A stretch of DNA of 64,000 bases from Papio anubis (Eukaryota; Chordata; Mammalia; Primates; Cercopithecidae): NCBI RefSeq assembly GCF_008728515.1, contig NC_044983.1, positions 133,419,139 through 133,483,138 of the forward strand. Direction: 5' to 3'. Below are positions 57,340-64,000 of the stretch, one piece after another. Each line of letters opens with the position of its first letter. Position 1 is the first letter of the stretch. The translations under genes and the position numbers were made by a program. Under the pieces are notes generated by a model. The model did no database searches and was not told where the DNA came from. It saw only the letters and a list, made by a program, of their open reading frames with translations.

Positions 57340-57885
57340 TCAGAAATTATTTTGATTATCAAAATGGACCTGGCTGACAAGGCTTCTCCAGCCCAGCACT
57401 GCCTGTCTCTTTGGCGTCACCCTGGCACGTGCCAGCCCAGTGGACTTCCTCTGTTTCCTCAGCATCTCCTGCTTTCTCTTACCTGCACACCTTGCCAGGA
57501 ACTTTCTCCTTGGCTTGATCATTTCCTGTCTCTGCTCTTCCCTCTATCTCCCTCACCTTCCTTTCCTCCAGATCCCTCAGAATGTTTGATAAACCTAGAA
57601 GGGCTTCCCTAGCTCTGAAACCTTGCCCTGCACACTTCCCTCACAGCACCCCAGATATCCCCAAGGCCACATCTACTGTATGCCTCCTTTCTCTTTTTCT
57701 CAGGTAGATTTGCACCTTTGTATAATAGAAATTACTCCTCAATGTCCATTTCTTCAATGACAGATTATAAAACTTCCTAGTTGGGTAATTTGATGTACCT
57801 CTTGGTCACCACCATCTTCTCTTGTCATGCTTGGTACAAATTGGGCACTCAGTAATAGTTTATTTCATGAATGAATGAACAAACC
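57340..57885 (+). mobile_element. L2 LINE, ~0.5 kb
   Basis: Sense L2 with blocks in order: 'acctggctgacaaggcttct', 'cttgatcatttcctgtctct', 'agaagggcttccctagctct', 'cacttccctcacagcacccc', ending 'gcactcagtaatagtttatt' and ATGAATGAATGAAC. Confidence 0.85.
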
Positions 57886-58459
57886 TTATTGGTTTCCCTC
57901 AGCATGCATGAGATCTTATAATGAGAGGTGGGGTAATAAAGGAATCAACACTGATTGGCTATTTCCTTAATGTTGTTTTTATACTAATTTTGCTACATAG
58001 GTGGTAACTATGTAGTAATTTCATTACTTCCTTCCTTTGGTTATGTAAGCTCTCTAGGACAAAATGCTCCTTGAGAATGTTACAAATAAGGCTAAAGACC
58101 TAATGGATTATTACCCAAATCCAAGACCTAAAGAAACCGTTGCTAACTTGTTGATATGTATTATCTACATTTCTTACTGTGCGTCACAGACTAATAGGCA
58201 ACATGTAGGTTTTGGTTTTTGTACTTTAATACAATCTGTCCATATGTACTACTGGGAACAGTGGTGTCTTGCAGCCAACTTGTGCTACTCACAAGAGCTG
58301 ACTGTGGACATCCCATCTCCTTTAGTGACTTCATTTCAGTAGCTTTAAATTGGCCATGGTAGGGCTGTGTGTGCCAGGAAATCAGCAAACACTGCAAATC
58401 AGGTCTGTCTGGGGGGAGCCAGTTGTTAAACATGTCCTAGCCTGCCACTGTCTGGGGAC
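57886..58459. other. Single-copy DNA
   Basis: 'ggagccagttgttaaacatg' near 58418 hints at an old DNA transposon, but too little matches to call it. A 92-codon plus frame at 58064-58342 is unsupported. Confidence 0.4.
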
Positions 58460-59070
58460 TTTTACAAGTGAGGATGATTCTGTAACCATTTCTGTCCATG
58501 CTTCTTTGTGAAAACATATGAAGAGTTTCTCTAAGGGAGATACCAAGCAGCCACATTGCTGAAGTAGTCATAGGGTAGGCAGATTTTTTTTTTTTTTTAA
58601 AGACTTCCAAAATGTACTTCAAAGTGTCAGTTTCAACTTCCACTAGCAGTTTATAGAAATACTTAGTTCCTCAAACCAGTCACAAAGGGTAAAAATGTAG
58701 TTTTTTTTTTTTTTTTTTTTAGTTTACAAAGGAGGTTGACCATCTTCTCATGTTTATTGGCTATTTTTGTTTTCCCTTTCATGAATCTCCCATCTACAAC
58801 TTTTGCTTCTTTTTCTTTGAATGATTTACTCCTTCATTATATAATTTTATTTCCTGTCTACTGCCAACCACATCTTTGATAATAATTTTTGGGTGTATCA
58901 TGTAGAAAATATCTTCCCGTAGTCTGTAGCTTGTCCTTTAAGTTTGTTTTAGGCTGTTTATGTCATACAGACATTTTAAACTTTGAAGTTTGGTGTATTG
59001 GAGCTTTTTCCTATAAGCTTGTTTAAAATGGGCTTTCCTACTCATGTAAATATTCTTCCCAACCTCTCAA
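58460..59070 (-). mobile_element. Old L1 (L1ME or HAL1-like)
   Basis: Antisense and very worn: 'aagagtttctctaagggaga', 'aaagtgtcagtttcaacttc', 'catcttctcatgtttattgg', 'atatcttcccgtagtctgta'. T-runs at 58585-58598 and 58702-58720 are internal expansions. Confidence 0.8.
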
Positions 59071-59084
59071 TGCTGTGGCTAATA

Positions 59085-59200
59085 TTCTGTTTTGCAGATG
59101 GAAGAACTGAGGTTCAGGGAGGTAAACTGGTGGGCCTGGGATTTGTGTTCGGGTCTCACTGGCTCGGATATCATGGTGTGCTTGAGCCATGGCCCCAGGC
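59085..59200 (-). mobile_element. MIR SINE fragment
   Basis: 'ctgttttgcagatggaagaa', 'ctgaggttcagggaggtaaa' and 'ctggtgggcctgggatttgt' are antisense MIR core blocks. Confidence 0.8.
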
Positions 59201-59899
59201 TGTTGTCAGGATGGCACCTTGGGGGTCCGTCATGAGTGACTCTCCTCCCGAGGCTCCCACCTGACTTAGCATGCCTTGGATGTCCATTTCGCAATTGGAC
59301 ATGTTTCAAACACACAGAAATCTCCTGCTGGAGTCTTGGACAGGCCTTAAAATGGCACCAGGACAACTCTTTTCCCCACGTGTCTCACCTCTAGTCCATG
59401 AGCAATGCTTCCTTTGCCTCGACAAATTCTAAATATCTAAGCATATCCTGATGCATTAGCGTTCCTCTTGTTGTCTGGGATTGCCTTAGCTTTCTGAGGA
59501 GTGAAATATCCCTGTGCCGCTGGTCCCCAAACATGGGAATCTATACCAAGCTTTCTGAGTAGGCCTTCTATACGTGGATACAAGGAGGTGACAATTCTTT
59601 GATCTCCTGCATTGGAGATGGTGTAAACACAGACTGCATAGCAGAAGCTCTCTCCAAACATCTGCACATGTCTTCTTTCCAAAATCCTTTCTTCCCCTTC
59701 TACCTGACACCATGTCCCTCCGTTAACCTGACCCGGGGTCCAAGAGCCGTGGTTTTCACCCACTCCCTTTTAAGCTCTGCTTCTGAATCTGCTCCCTCTC
59801 ATTGGTTTGCAGAATCTGTTCTGGTATCTGTCCAGCCACGATTTATATAAATGCCTATTTTCATCGTTATATAACAGGTCCTTCCCTATCTACAAATTA
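59201..59899. other. Single-copy DNA
   Basis: No element recognised with confidence. The 108-codon minus frame 59437-59763 is unsupported. Confidence 0.4.
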
Positions 59900-60130
59900 A
59901 GTGTTCTATATTTTCTTCTATTTTTATTTATTTTTTAACATTTGTGGCACTAGAACGGAATGATTACTTGTTTTGTGGGTTTTATGTTTTTGTTTTTGTT
60001 TTTCTATAGTGTAAATTCTATGAAGACAGGAACTCTGTTCTCTTCATTGCCATAACTCTAGTGCCTGGTGTATCTCAGTTACTCAATACTTAAGTTTTGA
60101 GTCAATGGACGGATAGGCGGATACAAAGAT
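59900..60130 (+). mobile_element. L2 LINE 3' end
   Basis: Sense L2: 'ctatgaagacaggaactctg', 'cattgccataactctagtgc', 'ctggtgtatctcagttactc', followed by a GATGAATGAA-like tail. Confidence 0.8.
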
Positions 60131-60404
60131 AAGCAGATGAATGAAGAATCTCACATCACTTCCACACTCCATTTTAGGAACTTTTTGCTTTCACCTAAAT
60201 CCCATTTGAAAGCTTCACCTGAGCAAACATTCTGCAGTATTGATGGCTTTGGTTTAGAGCAATTCAGGTCAATATTGTTAAAGTTTAAGACACAATAAAA
60301 GTCATGACTCCTGGAAATTAATGCTTTTGTTTATCTCACTTAAAGTAAGTGTACTTCGCTCAGCTTTCTCAAATATGTGCCAATGCCTGACCTGTATTTT
60401 CATG

Positions 60405-60584
60405 GATTGGTAGTAATGGCACTAATAAATTTCTCTTGACTGTACAACCAAATACACTGGGCACTGTGCTAGATTTTTTGTTGATATTATTGTATACATC
60501 CTCATAACAATCTGTAGAGAAAGGTATCTCCGTCCCTACAGAAGGAACCTGGATCTCAGAGAGTTTAAAAATCAGTAGAGCCAA
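60405..60584 (-). mobile_element. MIR SINE interrupted by Alu
   Basis: Antisense MIR: 'cactgggcactgtgctagat', 'catcctcataacaatctgta', 'aggaacctggatctcagaga'. The Alu at 60585 truncates it. 60131-60404 is single-copy. Confidence 0.85.
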
Positions 60585-60865
60585 GGCCAGGCGTGGTGGC
60601 TCATGCCTGTAATCCCAGCACTTTGGGAGGCCGAGGCGGGCATATAACCTGAGGTTGAGAGTTTGAGACCACCCTGGCCAACATGGTGAAAACCTGTCTC
60701 TACTGAAAACACAAAAATTAGCCAGGCGTGGTGATGGGTGCCTGTAATTCCAGCCACTTAGGAGGCTGAGGCAGGAGAATCACTTGAACCCAGGAGGCAG
60801 AAGTTGTGGTGAGCCGAGATTGCACCACTGCACTCCTGTCTTGGTGAGAGAGTGAGACTCTGTCT

Positions 60866-60896
<31 letters not shown>
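60585..60896 (+). mobile_element. Alu SINE with A30 tail
   Basis: Sense Alu from GGCCAGGCGTGGTGGCTCAT to an A30 run at 60867-60896. Target duplication: AAAAATCAGTAGAGCCAA at 60567-60584 and AAAAATTAGTAGGGCTAA ending 60909. Confidence 0.97.
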
Positions 60897-60898
<2 letters not shown>

Positions 60899-61074
60899 AG
60901 TAGGGCTAATGTATGTTTTCCAGTTTGGTTTTTCATTTCATTTCATCGAGTGACACTTTGACTTCTCTGTATTTTTATTATTTTTTGTAATGGTCAGATG
61001 AGAAGGAAATGCTTTGAAAATGGTCAAGTTAATGCCCTCATACTTTCATTCAAAATTAATACTATTTTTTTAAA

Positions 61075-61850
61075 GTTCCACATTCAGCAAACATCTGTTG
61101 AGCAGCTGGGTGCTATACAGTGTATTAGATCTGTTTGAGCCAAACAAACCTCCCTTCACAGAGGCCTTAGTCTAATACGAAAGGCAGTTACTATGTAAAT
61201 AATCACACAAAGGTATTTCTACACCAACTAATGTCACACCACTAAGAGGTATGTCTGACCATGTTAAGGAGATTAGGGAAGACTTTCCAGGGAGGAAGAG
61301 ATGCCTGTACTGAGAGGTGAGGGGTGAGTTGAAGCCTCTGGGGTCCATAGGGAAGGGAAATGCCATTCCAAGCAGAGGGAACAGCATGGGCAAAGGTAGC
61401 TTGTGACAGGGAGGGGCTGGTAGGCCAGGGAGGCTGGAGAACAGTGAGCTGGAAGGGGTTGGATCCTGGAGTGATATGGAGATGGAGGCGGGGGAGAAAG
61501 CAAAATTGGCTTTGAGAAATACATTAGGATTTTTTTTTTTCTTTATTCTAAGTGGAGTGGAAAGATGCTGAAGGGTTTTGGGCTGGGAGCAGCTTGATCC
61601 ATTTTGCATATTGAAAAGATTCTTAGACGAAACTGTGGAGAAAGCCTGCACAGGAGTTGGGTTGAGCAGAAGGAAAGCCACTGGGCAGAGTGGTCCAGGA
61701 GCGAGGCAAGGAGAGCACGGACAAGGTTGTGGTAGGTGATTGAGAGGGAGAGAATTGGAATTACTTGTTGAGGGATTACACATGGAAAGTGAGAGAAAAG
61801 GATTTATTAAAGGTGACCCTCAGATCTTCGCCTTATGCAAGAGGTTAGGT
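61075..61850 (-). mobile_element. L2 LINE, long copy (~0.78 kb)
   Basis: Antisense L2 with a long run of consensus order: 'aaacatctgttgagcagctg', 'aagactttccagggaggaag', 'ccattccaagcagagggaac', 'agcatgggcaaaggtagctt', 'agtggagtggaaagatgctg', 'gggagcagcttgatccattt', 'tggtccaggagcgaggcaag'. The 203-codon minus frame 61172-61783 and the 83-codon frame inside it are remnants or chance in L2, not a gene. Confidence 0.92.
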
Positions 61851-61899
61851 TATAGGGTCATTCACTAAACTATTTTTTAATTCTATTTTTCTAGCAGTG

Positions 61900-63545
61900 A
61901 TTAAAGTTTTTTTAAACAGATTTTATTTTTTAGAGTAGTTTATATTGACTGCAAAATTGAGGGGAAGGTCCAGAGATTTCCCATATACCACCCACACCCT
62001 ATACACACACACACACATGCACAGCCTCACCCATTATCAATATCTCCCATTAGAGTGGAACATTTGTTACAATTGATAAACTTCCATTGACACATCATTA
62101 TCACCCAAAGTCTCAAGTTTACATTAGGGTTCAGGGTTCATTCTCGGTATTGTACATTCTATGGGTTTGCACAAATATATAATGACACATGTCTACCATT
62201 AGAGGATCATACAGAGTAGTTTCACTGCCCTAAAATTCCTCTGAGCTTTGCCTGTTAATCCCTTCATCTGCCTTAACTCTGAAAAACCACTATTTTTTTT
62301 TTTTTTTTTACTGTATCCATAGTTTTGTCTTTTTCAGAATGTCATATAGTTGGAATCATGAGTACTTAGCCCTTTAGATTGACTTATTTCAATTAGTAAT
62401 AAGTATTTGGATTTTTTCTGTCTTTTTATAGCCCAATGACTCATTTCTTTTTGGCTCTGGATAATATTCCATTGTATGGATGTACCACAGTTTATTTATC
62501 CAGTTCCTGAAGGACATCTTGGTTGCTTCCAGGTTTTGGCAATTATGAATAAAACTGCTATGAATTTTGGGAGGCTGAGGTGGGCACGTCACAGGGTCAA
62601 GAGAGTGAGACCATCCTGGCCAATGTGAAGAAACCCTGTCTTTACTAAAAATACAAAAATTAGCTGGGCGTGGTGGCATGCGCCTATAGTTCCAGCTACT
62701 CAGGAGGCTGAGGCAGGAGAATCACTTGAACCCGGGAGGCGGAGGTTGCAGTGAGCCGAGATCATACCACTGCACTCTAGCCTAGTGACAGAGTCAGACT
62801 CTGTCTCAAAAACAAATAAGCAAACAAAAAACAAACTGCTATGAACTTTTGTGTGTGGGTTTTTACATAGACATGTGTCTTCATCTCCTTTGGGTAAATG
62901 CCAAGGAGTGCAGCTGCTGGATCATATGGTAAGAGGATGCATAGTTTTGTAAGAAATCACCAAACGATCTCCCAAAGTGTCTGTGCCCTTTTCCATTCAC
63001 ACATGTCGTGAATGAGATTTCTTGTTATTCCACACCTTTGCCAGCATTTGGTGTTATCAGAGTTTTGAATTTTAGCCACCTAATAGGTGTGTAACAGTAT
63101 CTCAGTGTTTTAAATGTGCATTTCCCTGATGACACATAATGTGGAACAACCTTTCATATGCTTATTTGCCATTCCTGCATCTTCTTTGGTGTGGTGTCTG
63201 TTAAGATCTTTGACTCATTTTTTAATTGGGTTGTTTATTTTTCATTGTTAAGTTTTCAGATCTTTAAAATATACTGTAGATAACATTCCATTATCAAATA
63301 TGCCTTTTGTAAACATTTTCTTCCAGCCTATGGCTTGTCTTTCCATGTTCTTGGCAATGGTTTTTTTCTGAGCAGAAAATTTTAATTGTAATGAAATCTG
63401 TCAGTTCTTTTTTTTTTTTTTCAGGAACTGTGCCTTAGGTGTCATATCTAAAAACTCATTACCAGATCCAAGGAACTCTACATATTTCTCCTGTATTACC
63501 TTCTGGGATGATAGATTACTTTTGAACATGTTAAATGTATGCTAT
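61900..63545 (-). mobile_element. Old L1M (L1MC/L1MD-like) split by Alu
   Basis: Antisense 3' UTR ('atattgactgcaaaattgag', 'ggaaggtccagagatttccc') and ORF2 end ('ggataatattccattgtatg', 'acatcttggttgcttccagg'), interrupted at 62569-62832, then 'ggatcatatggtaagaggat' to 'taggtgtcatatctaaaaac'. A (CA)n tract lies at about 62004-62018 and a T-run at 62291-62309. Confidence 0.9.
62569..62832 (+). mobile_element. 5'-truncated Alu SINE
   Basis: Starts at 'gggaggctgaggtgggcacg' (the first ~40 Alu bases are missing) and ends in (CAAA)n-type tail. Clear target duplication AAACTGCTATGAATTTT (62552-62568) and AAACTGCTATGAACTTTT (62833-62850) within the L1. Confidence 0.95.
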
Positions 63546-63751
63546 CTTTGAAAATCTAAGCATAAAATTTGAAGTAGCCAATTTAACTTTTAGATCTTGA
63601 ACTTAGAGGAAAAATCTGTTTTAGAGACATAATTTTCATTAAGTGGCTATGCCCTGTATGCCATTTTATGTGTAGGACTTGGAAAATGCACAAAATAGGC
63701 AGATTTTCTGCTCTCATGTTGCTTACATTATGGTTGGAAAAGAAGATCATC
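63546..63751. other. Single-copy DNA
   Basis: AT-rich, nothing recognised. It ends in AAAAGAAGATCATC, the left flank of the next element. Confidence 0.4.
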
Positions 63752-63905
63752 AGCTGGGCACAATGGTGCATGCCTGTAGTTCCAGCTACTCAGGAGGCTG
63801 AGGTGGGAGGATCCTTTGGGCCCAGGAGGTTGAGCCTGCAGTGAGCCATTAATGTGCCACTGCACTCCAGCCTGAGCAACAGAGTGAGACCCTGTCTCTA
63901 AAATA
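63752..63905 (+). mobile_element. Right-monomer Alu (FRAM-like)
   Basis: Only the right Alu arm is present: 'agctgggcacaatggtgcat', 'gaggctgaggtgggaggatc', 'gcactccagcctgagcaaca', 'gagaccctgtctctaaaata'. Flanks AAAAGAAGATCATC and AAAAGAAGAGAATC are a probable target duplication, so it inserted as a monomer or truncated copy. 63906-64000 is AT-rich with nothing else visible. Confidence 0.88.
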
Positions 63906-64000
63906 ATTTTAAAATTCTTTTAAAAAGAAGAGAATCAGTATAACACAAATAGTAATATGTACCATGAAATAAAATAAACTACCCTAAGGGGAATAGAAAG

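Noticed and set aside
61172..61783. 203-codon minus-strand gene
   Set aside because: It lies wholly inside a well-preserved antisense L2 element.

Overview
This window reads as nuclear DNA of a catarrhine primate, most probably human. It holds a young-looking AluY, two L1PA-grade LINE fragments, AluS and AluJ copies, a THE1-type LTR, and older MLT1 and MLT2 LTRs. These lie on a dense background of MIR and L2 remnants, with no CpG island. There are no operons, tRNA or rRNA genes, CRISPR arrays or prokaryotic features. Nearly every long open frame lies inside an Alu, L1, L2 or LTR and is not a gene. All family names come from recognising consensus segments by eye, and boundaries are usually good to about 5-30 bases.

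Layout. 1-12.9 kb: an Alu, a broken old L1 carrying a foreign 150-bp patch that also exists 1.7 kb upstream, many MIR/L2 pieces, and two solo-looking MLT2 LTRs. 12.98-14.09 kb: a 5'-truncated L1PA whose last 274 ORF2 codons are still open. 14.1-27 kb: mostly single-copy DNA with many MIRs, an MLT1 LTR, an Alu and a possible processed-pseudogene tail. 27.1-31.8 kb: a stack of insertions (L1 within L1, an AluJ within the inner L1, a Tigger-like transposon and further Alus). 31.8-42 kb: Alus, a THE1 LTR, an inverted Alu pair and the best protein-coding candidate, an 80-bp plus-strand exon at 33163-33242; a weaker phase-compatible candidate lies at 40698-40756. 42.1-43.2 kb: an L1PA with a perfect 11-bp target-site duplication and what looks like a short 3' transduction, later hit by an AluY. 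45.75-47.35 kb: an inverted duplication with arms of about 0.52-0.56 kb around a 0.52-kb spacer, each arm carrying the same truncated Alu. 51.6-54.8 kb: several juxtaposed L1s that repeat one ORF2 segment three times. 55-64 kb: single-copy DNA, good L2 copies, old L1s and three more Alu-type elements.

Interpretation. The window is best read as intronic or intergenic DNA, possibly within a plus-strand gene if the 33163-33242 exon is real. I could not name that gene. The most unusual structure is the inverted duplication at 45755-47346, which if transcribed could fold into a long double-stranded hairpin. No coordinated gene system is visible.
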